Shown here: piece after piece, positions 22,617-35,418 of the stretch
Layout: every line of letters starts with the position of its first letter
How positions within the stretch are numbered: position 1 is the stretch's first letter
Source of the DNA: Acephala macrosclerotiorum
Taxonomy: Eukaryota > Ascomycota > Leotiomycetes > Helotiales > Mollisiaceae
Assembly: GCA_014904845.1 (NCBI GenBank)
Contig: MU119359.1
Span: 1 to 64,000 of the forward strand
DNA length: 64,000 nucleotides
Direction: 5' to 3'
Program-made: the position numbers and the translations under genes
Notes under the pieces: model-generated
Database searches by the model: none
Seen by the model: the letters and a program-made list of their open reading frames with translations, nothing else
What the model was told of the DNA's origin: nothing

Positions 22617-24872
22617 GCCTACTTCCACTTCGACGCGATACCCGCGGCTGTCAAACAAACAACCTTACCCCCACGAAAATCGTATGCTCCCGTACATCTG
22701 CATCGCGACCGTCCAGACCGGTACCGCGGTACCTTTGCCGTTGACGAGGTTCGGAGGTGCCTCCAACAGCAGGCTAAACACGACGCGACGGATGAACTTT
22801 TTGCACCTACATGTACCTCCCCGTACTGGAAAACGCTCAGTGCGCTGGCCATGGAATACCTCGCACGTCTTCAATAGATGTCGGGGTTCTCATGCATGTG
22901 TTATACACCAGAATCAGGAAACGTTAATATTTTCTCAACGGCTGCCATCTGTAGCAGTAGAGTACAGAGCGCAATGCGACCAAATTTTAGCATTGCCACA
23001 TGCAAAAGGTCAATGTTTCTTATCCCATTTCCAGTTCCATTTCCATTTCCATCCATCCGTAGACACCCCCTCCGGCTCACTCAGCCTTCTCCTCCTGCCC
23101 TCTTCTTGCTTCTCTCAACCAAGTTCCTGGATCCTACCTTTATCCAGTCCCCACCGCATCCGGCTGAAAAAGCCACTCACAAATCTAGTAATACCAACCG
23201 TTACACGAACTCACCCGCGATTGGCTAAATGCAGACGCCTCACACTCCCGAGAACCGGGATCTGAACCACCTCGCATACCCTGCATTCAACACTGTTCTT
23301 CCTCCCGCCCCAGCATGCCTAGTCACACGTCCCTTTTCCATTGTTTGTTCTCGATTTCCAGTTTTCATCCCGGTTTTTCTTTTTGGTGACGAGGTGAATG
23401 TTGGTGAAAAGATGCCGAGCCGGCTTAGCGCTCCTATGCCGAATGTTGGATTTCTCGTCTTTCTACAATGACAAGTTCCACAACTACTGGGACTTTCCTG
23501 CCCCAGTATAAAAGAGGATAGGGACAGGATCAAGACATGACTTCGATTGGCTTTCCCGATATCAAATACAGTGAGACAAAGTCTCAGACCAGGATCTGTT
23601 TGTTTCAGTTAGGATGGATAATGGCGCTCAGTGGAATGGGAGAGGGGAGAGGGCGACGGAGGTGTGTCCGCTTTGCTTCTGTATGGATTTTAAGATGGGC
23701 GTTTTTGTGGATCGATATTTGAGAGGTGCGGAATGGGATTGGGGTGTATGAATGGCGTGGTGTCAAATGATCTGCGATGCAGGTCGACGAATCTGGGGAA
23801 ACCAACATGCGATTGGGAGCAAAACAGCAAAAGTTGGAGGAGACAGAAACTGGATCTGGGTAGATACAAAGTTTGTTTCTGTATACCGGTAATGGTTTTA
23901 ATCCGATGTCAGTGAGAAAGCGGTGCGATGACGTACCAGGTAAAGGGTCACATTCCTGGCGGAGCTACGTTGATTCCAACCCTCACAACTACAGTGCGGC
24001 GTGTCGGTCAGATTTGACCGTTACAGAGTTGGCTGTTAGAGATAATGCATGTACGTAGAAATTTTGGTGGAGGTTTTGCGGGAAGTATGTTGGTTTCGAG
24101 GTGTTCTCTACTGGTCACGGGAGAATAAGGGGCACGACATGACTTTTTTGTCGAAAAGATTTGGTGATGTTTTTGAAGGAGAAAGGAAATTGGAGTAGAA
24201 ATAAAAGTTGTGAGGATTGGGATTAGAGATTTAGGGACTGCTGATGGTTGTATTTTAACGAATTGGAGAGCCTCATGCATCGACAGAGAATAGAATAAGG
24301 TTTCGGGAAATGGGAGATCTCAATGACCATGTGTACATCTCCTCCACCCCAGCCCTATGACCTATCAAGGAACAAAGTCGAAAAGGAATGCAAACTCAGA
24401 AGGTGTGCCAAGAAACAAAACCAATCGACAGGCATAGACACCGCCGCACCCCCATCAGCATTCCACTTTCCAGATCTTGCAGTCGCCAGCCATGAGATTC
24501 CAAAGTTCGGATGGGTGACACAAGGTGCTGTTGTGTGACGAAGGAAGATTAGGCGACATGCTTGTTGAGACGTCACAACGTGGCTAGGTGTTGCCTCTTG
24601 AATCATGTCAGCTCCTTGGAATTGTGGAAAGGTGGCGAGTCGAGACCAAGCTCCGAAAAGTGGTGTATCGAGACCGTGTATTCGGAAGGCAAGTGTGTGA
24701 AGCTGAAAGATCCTTTGGCACAGCGGCTTTTGGCGACCGGAAAATTTATAGACATTCTTATCGTGAATGAGAACAAGACAAGCTTCGATGCAAAAGTGTT
24801 GATGTAGGTGATATTGGCAAAGGTATGTGCAAAACAAGGCGTTAAAACAAATACTCCTCCGTTTTCTCAAGC
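22617..24872. other. Gene-poor intergenic stretch
   Basis: No ORF carries recognisable protein features. A TTCCATTTCCATTTCC pyrimidine-rich run lies around 23031-23056. A TATA-like GTATAAAAG occurs near 23508 with no convincing gene behind it. The minus-strand ORF 24870-24355 (171 aa) is Cys/His/Leu-rich but not protein-like. Confidence 0.4.
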
Positions 24873-25214
24873 CTAACGCCGGTGCGCACCATGCTTGGAA
24901 CCGCCTGAATTGCTATTCGACCCCCCTCGTGGTGGGAGGCTGTATTTGCCTTTCCTGTTCTATTGTGTTAGGGTCCAGATTATACGCTCTTGAAGAATAA
25001 TGCGCCGTCCAGTGATGACTTACTTGCTGTACGGTGTGTCTGGGTCACATACTGGACATAAATCCAGTTGGGGTTCTTGTGCAAATAAGGGTCCCTTTTG
25101 GTCATACGGGTAACCCCATCTTCGGTGACCACAATCGGGGTTTCTGCAGTCGTGATACTCTTCCTCGAAGACATAACCGCATTTGTGGCAATCCTTTCTC
25201 CTATGATTGCACAT
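24873..25214 (-). CDS. Small cysteine-rich (zinc-ribbon-like) protein
   Basis: Exon 1 (25214-25024) encodes MCNHRRKDCHKCGYVFEEEY, C23, C28 and C53-P-V-C56, ending DTPYS. The apparent stop right after AGCAAG is really a GTAAGT donor. Splicing to the acceptor CAG at 24957-24955 adds a basic Gly/Ser tail (KKGKYSLPPRGGS...HRR) and gives 90 aa in frame. Cys/His residues at 2, 4, 9, 12, 21, 23, 28, 30, 53 and 56 could bind zinc. There is no signal peptide. Just upstream of the ATG is a good acceptor (CACCACAG), so a leader intron, or a start in an earlier exon, is possible. Function unknown. Confidence 0.6.
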
Positions 25215-28168
25215 AGCTGTGGTGACCCAAGTAACATTTAATAAATTGAAGAGTTATGGTGTGAGTAGTGCAACAGAACAAAGAAGCAAGAGGCAACCGA
25301 TATCAAGTCATTGTCAAAAATAGCAAGTAAGAAGTGCTGCCTGAACCGTGATATTTATATTGCCGAGTCGATACTGCACTCAAGTTGCCACCAGATCGAG
25401 CCTGCCAGCCAAATCGCCATCCTCCTCTCTGAACGGCTCCCTCACCGAAAGATCTGCTTGCCCGAACAACAACTATGGCACACACATTCACATTTATCGA
25501 ATGGGATTATCCCCCCTAGGGACATCGTCGGAATTCAAGCGATGGTCGGTCGAAATCATTCGAGTCTCGAGGTCCAGACAGGGCTCAGCGGCCAGTCATA
25601 GCCGCAGTCTGATATCTGCAAATGGGATAACAAATGATCAACCAACAAATAAGTTTGTGTAGCTCAATGTCGATTCTGATTCGGTTGAATAGACGCCATG
25701 CTAATGGGGAAAGAAGGTGACCATTTTCTCATGCAGCCGGATGCTCTTCATGACCCCCGGGCACACTACAAAAAATGGCCTTCCTACATTCGAGCGTCTT
25801 CTAGATTCTGCATCAGGACTACCCCTGTAGAGAATCAGCAGGGGAAACTTCCATACTGCTCTAAGGTTGATGACAGATACATGCACCATCTGCAGGCTGT
25901 ACAAGAAGGCTAAACGATCCAATGTTGACTGCAAAATGGACCCGAACCATGAATCTTGGACTCCAAAAACCCGGCTATTGCGGGCTCATTAACAAAACCT
26001 CGTATGAAATCCAGAACATGGCTCAACATGCTACCAATTACTTGGAAGCTCTCAGCACCCCAACTTGCACATCTGCAGCGCTAACAATTAAACTCGCCAG
26101 TTACTGAACAATAGTGCAAATATTTCGCAATTAAGGAGTAGGATCATGGCGAGCTAGCCAATGAGAAACTATACTACCACCTATGAATCAGCTGCAAAGT
26201 TGCGGGAGTTTGATGTTGTCGTCAAGTGATGCGACTTTCAATGAAAGATGGCCTTGCCTCGGATATTTCCTGAAAATTCATCAAGGAGTCAGGGCGATGA
26301 AGACATTGGAACGGAACGAGGAGTGATAAGGTAGTGTGCATTTCTCGATGAAGTTTCGGATGACAGATATGCGCCTGGACCAACCTCGGAATGTCACCTC
26401 TTTTTCTGCAAAGGAAGGAGTCGATAAACCAGTTCGCGGGAAGTTTCAATCAGCCAGCACAGCAACATGCTGCAAGCTATCAGAATTCCTGTTTCTTTTG
26501 CGCTCATCTTCTGCCACTATTGACGAGCAAAGGAGGGGAAGGTCCCGACAGTTCGGTATCGGGCGTTCTGCCGTGTGATTCGGAACATCAGCTTGCGTAC
26601 ACAGGCGTTGCCAGCGTGTCGAGTATGAGGGGCTGTCGAAAATCCTTCTGCGAGTGTGAGAATGGTTCTGAAAGAAACTTCGACAATTTTGTGGTCAAGA
26701 GGTTCCATATATCGCTGTCGAAGGAGGATGTCAAGAATTTGGCAATGCTTCGGCAAAAGCTTCCTGCATCCTCCTAAATCCTCGTTCACTTTCCGGAGCC
26801 TCGTGTCCGCCATTCGAACGAGCATTCTTCTGTATACTCCCATCATTGGCTCTTCCCTTTGTTCCACATTATGAGACTCGAACTTGATCATGCGTTGGTT
26901 TCTACTGCGGCATTGTTGGAATCGGGCACATTATTTCCCGTTGATATTTGTCACTTTTTTTTAAAACTGATAGAATTCAAAGACCGGCTTTGATACTCTC
27001 GCCTAGAGGAAAACATTGCAATGTATCATCTTTTCTGCAGTCTGCGAATTGCATCTGAATGATGTTTCAAAGTCGCGATTCGTTGAAAGTAGGAGACCGA
27101 GTCCTCGTCATGTTTGCTTTATATCAATAACCCCGTTGTCCCACCTGTGGCTCAAGAGACTCAAGCGAGAACATGAAGTTCACGAGGCTAGTGGCACATC
27201 GGTCTCAGCCCTTGGGCCTAGTTTTTGTACTCAGGACACTATCTGCTCGCATCTGGCTAGTGACGCCTTCACCAGCTTCGAAGATCTGAGACAGCGCCAA
27301 TCGCGAGGTTAGCTCCCATCAGCAGGAGCAATTAAAAATTTCGACGCTGTATTCTTCAAACTTTCCTATTCCAGACTCATGTCGCAATTCGAACCACGCA
27401 GGAAGTGCAGGAAATATGTAGTTTTCAACTTGACTGGTGTTTTGACTTCTCTAAGACCAACTGTGGCTACATGTGAAAACGTGGGTGCATTCCATATGAG
27501 AGCCCATTCCTCGGCGATCTGGTCGCCTGTTCAGACCCTGCCTGGAATGTACGTTCAGAGATCTGGAGATGCCTCCGAGAAACTATCAGGGGGATGAAGA
27601 TTCAAGAAAAGGCTAGAACATTGTCATATAATAGAGTTTTCAGATATTGAGACTCCAACGCCGGAGCTTGTCTAAATCTGCACTTCCGTAAGCTAATCAG
27701 TCCTTCATCTGGAACACACGCCACAATAACCCCATATTTGGATGCTGAGGCAGATCTAGCCTACTCCAGGACTGCTACTGCCTTCCTTGATGATGCATGG
27801 CAGCCAACTGTAATGGCAGAGATCTTGCAACCTTCATTAAGAACCACCGTCGCCCTTTCCAAGGGGCCCAGCACTGCTCTGCAAGGCCTTGTACCATAGA
27901 AATATTCGGCTCAGATATCATCTATTATTACCTACCGAACGTGGTATAAACGTGGTATTTACTCTCTCCTTACACTGCAGGATAGAATACCGCTCCTGCT
28001 ATTGAGCAATAGTTGTCTAGAGGTCACTGACATCTGTACCAGGCGTCCCTCGTGGGCCAGATACGGCCAAATCACCCTCGAGAAGGCGCGACACATTGAC
28101 ATTCCTTCCTTTTTAACAACGCACGCGACTCACGACGCGACTCGGAGATCTCTCAATACTCAATAGTA
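25215..28168. other. Gene-poor intergenic stretch
   Basis: About 3 kb without a supported gene. The overlapping ORFs at 26391-26777 (+) and 26891-26517 (-) lie on opposite strands and neither has a known motif. Near 27932-27957 the word ACGTGGTAT occurs twice (CGAACGTGGTATAAACGTGGTAT). This could be part of a long promoter for the C2H2 regulator downstream. Confidence 0.4.
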
Positions 28169-28506
28169 CGTAAGTCTAACACTCTCCTTGAGCATTGCAA
28201 CATACTATCGTCGATCAAGACGACTATCCAGTGTCATCCTGCGCTCAATAAACACCATCGAGTGATATATGGATGGACTATTCTCCCTTCTGTACAGCTT
28301 CACACAGTCCAGGAAGATCGTTCACTCATTTAGATCTAGAGCACACAATAGTTTCAGTACTTCCAACCATCGTCTCTCCTTCAGCTCTCTACTCGGGTAT
28401 GAAACTTGCTCTAAGCACTTGGCTACACGCATTCAAGGCTGATACTAACTTGGGCTTCTATCTAGATCTTCCTACCAGCTCTTCAGCATAAACAATTGTA
28501 ATAAAA
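28169..28506 (+). promoter_or_regulatory. 5' leader of the C2H2 regulator: leader introns and an upstream ORF
   Basis: A strong leader intron is visible at 28397-28465: donor GTATGA, consensus branch site TACTAAC at 28443-28449, acceptor CTATCTAG. An upstream ORF starts at ATG 28273 and ends at TAA 28489-28491, 15 nt before the main ATG. The 69-nt intron keeps its frame, so it encodes 72 aa unspliced or 49 aa spliced. A second possible intron runs from GTAAGT at 28170 to CAG at 28297 and would remove the upstream ATG. Confidence 0.55.
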
Positions 28507-29889
28507 ATGTTCGCCAACCACCATGTACAATACGCTGCAAATGACGAGTCTGTCCATGGCTCTTTCTCCATATGTCCTTCAAGTAGTTCATCGTTCTCGT
28601 CCGACACATCGTCCTCGTCATGGGAATCTGAGATGGTCATGACGACACCCTCTTCGACTCCAAGAAGAGGGTCACCAAATTCTGTCAAGTTGGAGAAGAC
28701 ACCAAGTCAAACATCATTCACATCCACACCGACAGGCAGTCCCAACAGGTACTCTTCGCAAACAGCGTTTGGCCCGATGGCACCGATGCCGCAAGAAATG
28801 ATGTCCTTCGCAGATCCCAACTTTCTTTACCAAGACGATGGCAACTTGCTACCAGGCGGTGACAATCTCGTGGACTACATCCACTTTAATTCCTACCAGA
28901 TCTCAAGCACTGGCTTGAACGAAGGTATGGACCATGGCTTACACGCCGACTTAGTCTGCGATACGTTCCAACCCAACCAAACCATGTCTCTGGAGCCACC
29001 AGCTTTGGACCTTGATCTCTACTCCCCAGATTCAGGTATGAGCTCCTCCCCGACATCCGAGGACTTCGTGGTCCCATCACAGACGACGTTTATCAACGCT
29101 TTCGATTTACATTCTCCCATGGCTCCCGTGAAATCTCTCCACTTCGACATTGCATACGATAGCCCACTGTCAGAGTTCGACAATGGCTTCGCCATGGATG
29201 AAGACTCAATGCACGGCTCTGATACGAATAGCATGTCCTACTACATGCCTTCGGATCCCACTTATTTTGAACCCAAATCATCTTCTACGACTCCCTCCCG
29301 CTCTTCCTCTCTCCGCAACTCTGTCTTCAGACCTCCTCCATCCACAGCAGCCCTCCAGCACATCCAAGACGTCAACGTCAAGCTGGAAGAGCCATCTCGA
29401 ACTCAATCCTACCGAGATTTCAAACACGAAGAGGTCTACCGCGACATCCATGACTCCTCCTCATCGCACTCCTCCTACTCAGTATCAAAAATGAAACGCG
29501 TCAAGCGAGAATCCATGTATGCCGGCAACATCAAGATCCAACGTCCCGCTCGGAAGGAATGTACCTACGAGGGTTGCACCGGTAAATTCCAACGACAGGA
29601 GCACCTCAAACGCCACGAAAGGACGCATCAGAAACACGCAGATGCCTATCCGTGTAAATTCTGCCCGAAGATTTTCGGCAGGAGCGATAATTTGAAGAGT
29701 CATGTTTGGTTGCATACACTGCCTGATGGAGCGAAGAAGAGTAGACGGACGGCGTATCATCCGGGTGCGTTGGCGGAGTATCAGAGTATGGATAGGAAGA
29801 AGAAGGGTGGGCCGAGTTCTGAGTACAATGAGGTTGTGAAGCGAGAAGAGGGTGGGAAGATGTTAAGGTCGAGGATCAGTGGGTACTGA
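28507..29889 (+). CDS. C2H2 transcription factor with a BrlA-like finger pair
   Basis: A 460-aa ORF without introns in the coding part. The first 330 residues are Ser/Pro/Thr- and acid-rich, typical of an activation region (SSSSSFSSDTSSSSWESEM). Near the C-terminus are two adjacent C2H2 fingers: CTYEGC with FQRQEHLKRHERTH, and CKFC with FGRSDNLKSHVWLH. These are followed by a basic tail (GAKKSRRTAYHPG). The EHLKRH / DNLKSH pairing resembles BrlA, the central conidiation regulator of Aspergillus, and related factors. The long leader with an upstream ORF also recalls brlA. Which member of the family it is cannot be settled from sequence alone. Confidence 0.8.
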   Translation: MFANHHVQYAANDESVHGSFSICPSSSSSFSSDTSSSSWESEMVMTTPSSTPRRGSPNSVKLEKTPSQTSFTSTPTGSPNRYSSQTAFGPMAPMPQEMMSFADPNFLYQDDGNLLPGGDNLVDYIHFNSYQISSTGLNEGMDHGLHADLVCDTFQPNQTMSLEPPALDLDLYSPDSGMSSSPTSEDFVVPSQTTFINAFDLHSPMAPVKSLHFDIAYDSPLSEFDNGFAMDEDSMHGSDTNSMSYYMPSDPTYFEPKSSSTTPSRSSSLRNSVFRPPPSTAALQHIQDVNVKLEEPSRTQSYRDFKHEEVYRDIHDSSSSHSSYSVSKMKRVKRESMYAGNIKIQRPARKECTYEGCTGKFQRQEHLKRHERTHQKHADAYPCKFCPKIFGRSDNLKSHVWLHTLPDGAKKSRRTAYHPGALAEYQSMDRKKKGGPSSEYNEVVKREEGGKMLRSRISGY

Positions 29890-32800
29890 AGGGGGGGAAT
29901 AGAGAGGGATGCAATACGGAGTAGGTTTGGCATAATATGTTTGAATGGCTCAACGGATCGATGAACATTGTTATGATTGGGAGATGGGATCATTAGCGAA
30001 TTGTAGATGGAAAATCTTGGGGGTGGCTGCATTTGCGTTTCTTTCATATCTTGGTCCCACTTCTTGGAGACGCTGGTTCCAAGTAGAGTCCAAGCGAGGC
30101 TACTTTCTGCCCTCTCAGTTCGCTTGGATATCTTTAATTTAGGGACTGTATTCATTGTTGCGTTGTCGAGGAGTCGGGGTGCTTGGGATTTTCTATATTA
30201 CTACAACAATTGGCAGGGTGTTCTTAGATTCCTTGCTTTGTATCTCTTATTTGGGTTTGAAAAGTGAGCATTTTATAGCATGGAAAAGGTCGGGGAGGGG
30301 AGTTGGGGGATTCTTGGTATTGGATGGAGTGTACCTTTGGGATGGTATTTTGGGATGGCTTTTTAAGGTGGGGTGTTTGGAAGGGGTTTTCGGAAGGGGT
30401 TTTCGGACATGGGACTTGGGTGGGTTTGGGAGGAGTTGAGGTTTAGAGGATATGTTTGCTCTTGCTCAATTACAAAGCCAGCACTGGTTTGCGATTGATT
30501 TGGGTATTAGATAGGAGCTGGATAGTTTACAACACTCGTTTCTAAGGCAAACTTTCCAACCACTTTCGCTTCCTTTGCTGAGACTATATGACCGCAAGTG
30601 GAAAGCCGGATAATAGGCGCGGCTTCCAGCGGTCATGTGAACAATGTTTCTGTACTACCCTCTATCGTTACCTTAACCCCAGTTATAGAAACAATCAGCC
30701 AAATATTGAATCGTGATGCAAGAGAAACAGCGTACGCAGGATGCAGGAACGGAAAGATAAGGTGTGTTGTCGCAGATGCAAGGACTTCTCTGAACGGCAA
30801 TCGCCCCTTGCGTGGCAGCTATACAATCTTCGACTTCTAAATGAAATGGCATCCCACCCGCACTGCGGGAGACTCGGAGCTTTATATGAGGACATAAGAC
30901 TTGTGCTCGCAAAGCCATGTCCTTCCCGTCGACTTCAACTTGCACCCGCCTTATCAGCATGCCCCCACCACCTTTTCCAACAAGTACCCCCATTGCAACA
31001 CAGGCCAAGAGTTTGATCTATGGTGGGCTGTAAAGCGGATACAGTGGCCGCTGACTGCAGCTGATACTCGTTACGAAGACTTCCGAGGGATCGATCTTCA
31101 CCAAGATACGGCCCGAGACGCCAAGAAACCGACCGGCATCGAGTTCGATTTTCTGTATCACCTCAACACTGCATAGCAGTACCTGCGAAATCGTTCCTCA
31201 TTGAAGACATGACATCTAGTACTGGCCACAACGGAGGTGGCCAATATGCCTCTAGACTCGAGCTTGCCACCGTGGCTACTTCTTACCTTGATGATCTAAG
31301 TCCAAGTGTGAGTCGTCTGACGAATGAGACTTTGCTGAACTTGCATCGAGATCAATACATCAACGCTTGGAACAGTAGCGCTTGATCTGGTAACGTCTCC
31401 AATCCAGCCTAAAGCCCCGCATCGACAAGAACAGCAACATCAACGACATCGCACTGCCACAGGAATTGCTGATCGCTCCGCATCCCGATCAATGTCATTC
31501 TGCAGCAGTCAAGTCGAACACCTGGCCAGCCTTTAACTCTGTATCGACGCGAATGTTGATGTGCTGCCGTTCGAACTCTCAAGTAGGACTTCTGATCATC
31601 GAGCAGGACCTGCAATCAGTATCAAAATCCCACTTTAGAAGTATTCTAGCACGGTTATCAAAGAGAATCCCATGAGCCCGATTGCACTTTGAAGAACGTG
31701 GATCGCGACGCGAATATATAACGCCGTCTTCTGTTGCCGATTTGTTGTTCTTGAGTTGTTTTATAGTCCAAAAGCGGCGCTGGATTTCGAATCCCCACGA
31801 TTGGCTGCAAACCTCGTCATCAGATCGGACATTTGGGCCGAGCATAGCCACCAAGCATTCTCGTATCATTCCATAACATCTCCTGGCTATCTGGAGGCCG
31901 TGTTGTACATATACTTGGTCGATGGTCCTTGTTAATGAGATGTTGAAGAGAAGGAAAGCAGGATTGGTCTGCACGAAGACCTGGATGCCCCTGGTCTCGT
32001 GACACGGAAACTATTCCGAAACAGGATTTCGGCCCGGAATAATGCTTTACCCGGCAACCTCATCATCAATATGCTCTCTGCTCCTCATCGAAGTATATCC
32101 CTCATTGTATTATATGTATCAAGCTTTCAAGCATTCATGATTCTGCTCACGATATCTATGAACTCAAGAAGGAATAGCAGAGGATAGACCTTACTCGCAA
32201 GACACAGCCTCGTACTGGAATGCTCCAGGCAGGAGTCAGATCGATATCTCGGTATGCACTTTTCTAATCCATCGCTTTGCCTTGTTACTCTTCTCTCATT
32301 GACGAACACACCCATTCTTTCACAAATCAATGTCCAGAGGCATTGGACATACTGAGGAGTCAGAATCTATTAAATAGGCATCTGCAGACACGTGACTCGT
32401 GCAATGCCTGTGTTCACGTTTCCTAAAGAAGACGTAGCTGACCTGTTACCTAGAAGAGCTAATTGGAGTACCCTCGGATTGAGCCTGTAGAGCCTCAATT
32501 TGAGCGTCTCTGTCTTTGGTTCTAACCTTTAAGTTTGGTGGCACTTCCAGCAGACGTCAGGACAATAGACTTCAATATCCAAGAATGAAGAGACGATCAA
32601 GAATAATCTTCAAGCGACCAAGATCAAGACCGAAAGATTGCCATCGAGGGGGGTCATTATCTCAGGTACGTATCTATACCGCCAAGCAATGTAGTGGTCC
32701 AGCCCGCTGATGCGACATCAGACCTCAATCGACAGCATTACTTGAAACCGAGGCATTCATCCAAGTGAGGCCCTTGTCATCTTTAAACCTCCTTGGAGAG

Positions 32801-33552
32801 TCTCACCGAACTTTGCAGTCCCAGAGACTGGGATCACTTGTCTCTTTGTCCCATTCAAGACTTTGACCATTGCCGCTCGTCAAGTGTTCCGTTGTTTCAG
32901 CACCTCAGCCAGATTCGCAACGGTGGGCCTCGTCTCCCAGATAGAAACCCAAGGTCCGTCGATCATTCTGGGAAGCTTGCCCGTTCTTACACATCCTTAG
33001 GCTCGCAAATGAAGAGGTTTTCTGGGAAACTGGGACGAGTTTGCAACTCCCTACAATACGTCGACTCTTTCTTACCAACCCGACCCACTCGCAAATACCC
33101 CAGCACTATCATGGGATTTCTGCCTTCAACCCCTTGGCGTTTATCCTAGAGGCAACTTTGTGTTGATTAGAAGCGCCAGAAGGAGAAAAGGTTGTTGTGT
33201 CTCGAGCGGGTCGACTTCCCCCCTTATCGCCGGTTATCAGTCAACACAAGCGACTTGTCTCGATCTTTCACGCCACCGGCAAAACAACACTTTGCAATAT
33301 CTACACGCCTCTGCAGTATAAAACCATTGCGCTTTCCTGTCTTACCCTTTTAGAGCTTTTAAGAAGCTTAAGTATCAATCCTACGACGAGCTTCGTTTTC
33401 CTCCTCGGACCGTTTCGCACCTTAAGCATTGTCCCTTGCTTCCCAGGACTTTTTGCAATTCCTGCCAGCCCCAACACTCCAACACATTCTCGAGTATCGG
33501 TGCTCTCCACTATCTACTACAAACCTCTCGTCTCTTCGAAATTCCATCAATC
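29890..33552. other. 3.7-kb region without a supported gene
   Basis: Contains only short, overlapping ORFs on both strands. A tandem GGAAGGGGTTTTC repeat lies at 30378-30403. The stretch 31400-31980 has opposing ORFs with no known motif. The last few hundred bases are the promoter and C/T-rich leader of the F-box gene at 33553. Confidence 0.4.
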
Positions 33553-35418
33553 ATGCTGCTCCCTTCGTATCAAGAGGCTGTCAACGTTCCCGATATTCCA
33601 TCGTTGGTTGCCTCATATCTCGACCTACGTAGCCTACAAGCCGCCAGTCAGGTCAATAAATCATGGTGCAGAGCAATGAGCCGTCAACTATGGGCTGATC
33701 CCATCAGATCCTTTGCAGCATCTATGCGCCCATTTTGTAAGTTGCAGATACCTTTACAGTAGCTGAACACTGACCATCCATCAGATCAGACAGTTCGCTT
33801 CAAATTGGACTCTGGTCACGATCCAAAATACCGCAAAGAACTTCGAGACCTGGTCACAACCATAGATTACAGCCCGCTTCTCGCACGCATACACGCACCT
33901 GCTCTTCGAAGAGACTTTACCGAACACGAGATGGAGATTGGATTCAACTGGATACTTCAGCACTCAGGCCTATTCGACAATCTACGCTTCATCATACTTG
34001 ATGGATTGATTCGCCCTGGAGACGATGATATGGGTGCCGCTTCAGAACCAGGGTATCGCATGCGCATCCTACTTCTCAGCGTTCGGCACGTCCCCTTCAA
34101 CAGCCTGGAGAAGCCCCTTACCAGGACCAGGTATATGGACCTGATGTATCTTGATCTCTCATACACCTGTCGTCCTGAGGATCTGAAACTGCAGAACCCA
34201 CTTGACAATCTTCGGATACTCAAGATGCGTGGCTTACGCATGACCAAACTACCGCGGTTCATTATAACTCTTGGAAGGCAACTTTGGAGCTTGGATATCA
34301 GGGATAATTTGCTCACAGATGCAAGCATTGTCAAGCTACTTGAGAATTGTTTCCAACAGGACTATCCCAGCCTAGTCCGAGATCAATACCCTAATGATGA
34401 CATACATCACTTGTACGACAACCCTCCGGTCTACCACATGATCGACGAAGGCCACAATCCCGCTACCGACTTTGTACAACTCCGGCCCGACGCTGCTTCC
34501 TCGTTCATCAAGTACGTCACGGACAACGGCAATCTCTATTCCAGCGGAACGAGCGTTCTCCCATTCGAGGATCCAATGTTCCTACGAACCGGATTGACCC
34601 AGCTCTACCTCTCGGGCAATAGGCTTCAATCCAGTATTATTGCAATCCTCTTCCGCTCCCAAAATCGGCTCCAAGTTTTAGATATCGGCTCCGTCCGCCT
34701 TACTTCAGCCTCACTCGCATACAAAGCAATCCACGGTCTCGATGCCGGAATGGAGCGCATCTCACCCATCTTCGGCTCACGCTTAGAGGAGCTCCGAATC
34801 CACCACTCCGCCGTAACACAAATCCCCACCATCGTCCGCCTGGATGCTACCACCTCCGGCTTCGATCTCGAATCATTAAAGCTTGCGGAATCAATGTACA
34901 ACCCCGAGTGGTCCCGCCTCTCTCCGCTCAACCACCACCGCCTAAAGTCCCTCACGTTGACGGACATTCCTACCAAGTCCTACGGTCCCAGTGTCGCGCA
35001 GCTCACCAGACTTCTGAAGGAGCTAGCGGAACAGGAAGAGAAACTAGCTGCCGCTCGCGCTGCGATGCCAAACAACCGCCGCGCTCCACAAGTACTCAAC
35101 GGACTGAGGACTTTGAGATTGGAATTCCTCCCCGAAGCCCCAGTGGCGGAAAATGCTCCTTATGTTTCGGGAGATCGGGATGTAGATGGGTTCTTATCTA
35201 AGTCACTGGGGGACTTTTCATTTTTTGGAGGCAGCGGAGGAGCAGAGTGGGTGGAGAAGAAGTGGAGTGGGATTGGGGGAGGAAAGGAACCGGGAAAGGG
35301 CAAGGAGAAGGAAGAGGGGCCGAAGGATGTGGTAGAGGAGCTGAAGAAGTTTCGGAGGGCGCAGAAGCCAGCGGGGTGGGGTGGGGTGTTGGAGTTGGTT
35401 TGGCCTCAGGGACATTAG
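33553..35418 (+). CDS. F-box-like protein with leucine-rich repeats
   Basis: Exons 33553-33736 and 33785-35418 give 605 aa. An F-box-like helix bundle occupies residues about 10-50 (VPDIPSLVASYLDLRSLQAA, then VNKSWCRAMSRQLWADP). Leucine-rich-repeat-like units follow, such as RYMDLMYLDLSYTC, LRILKMRGLRMTKLP, LWSLDIRDNLLTDASIVKLL and LTQLYLSGNRLQSS. A coiled segment (LLKELAEQEEKLAAARAAM) comes before the C-terminal region, which ends in a Gly/Lys/Glu-rich stretch. Such proteins usually serve as substrate receptors in SCF ubiquitin ligases, with the LRR part binding the target. The substrate is unknown. The intron is 48 nt. Confidence 0.82.

Noticed and set aside
24355..24870. 171-aa minus-strand ORF
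   Set aside because: Composition is not protein-like, no splice context, and it abuts the end of the small Cys-rich gene.
26517..26891. 124-aa minus ORF with a somewhat protein-like N-terminus
   Set aside because: No recognisable motif; an equally long ORF lies on the opposite strand; not enough to call a gene.
30598..31176. Possible Zn2Cys6 remnant (CRNGKIRC-like string near 30744)
   Set aside because: Only two cysteines of the expected six are placed correctly; could easily be chance.
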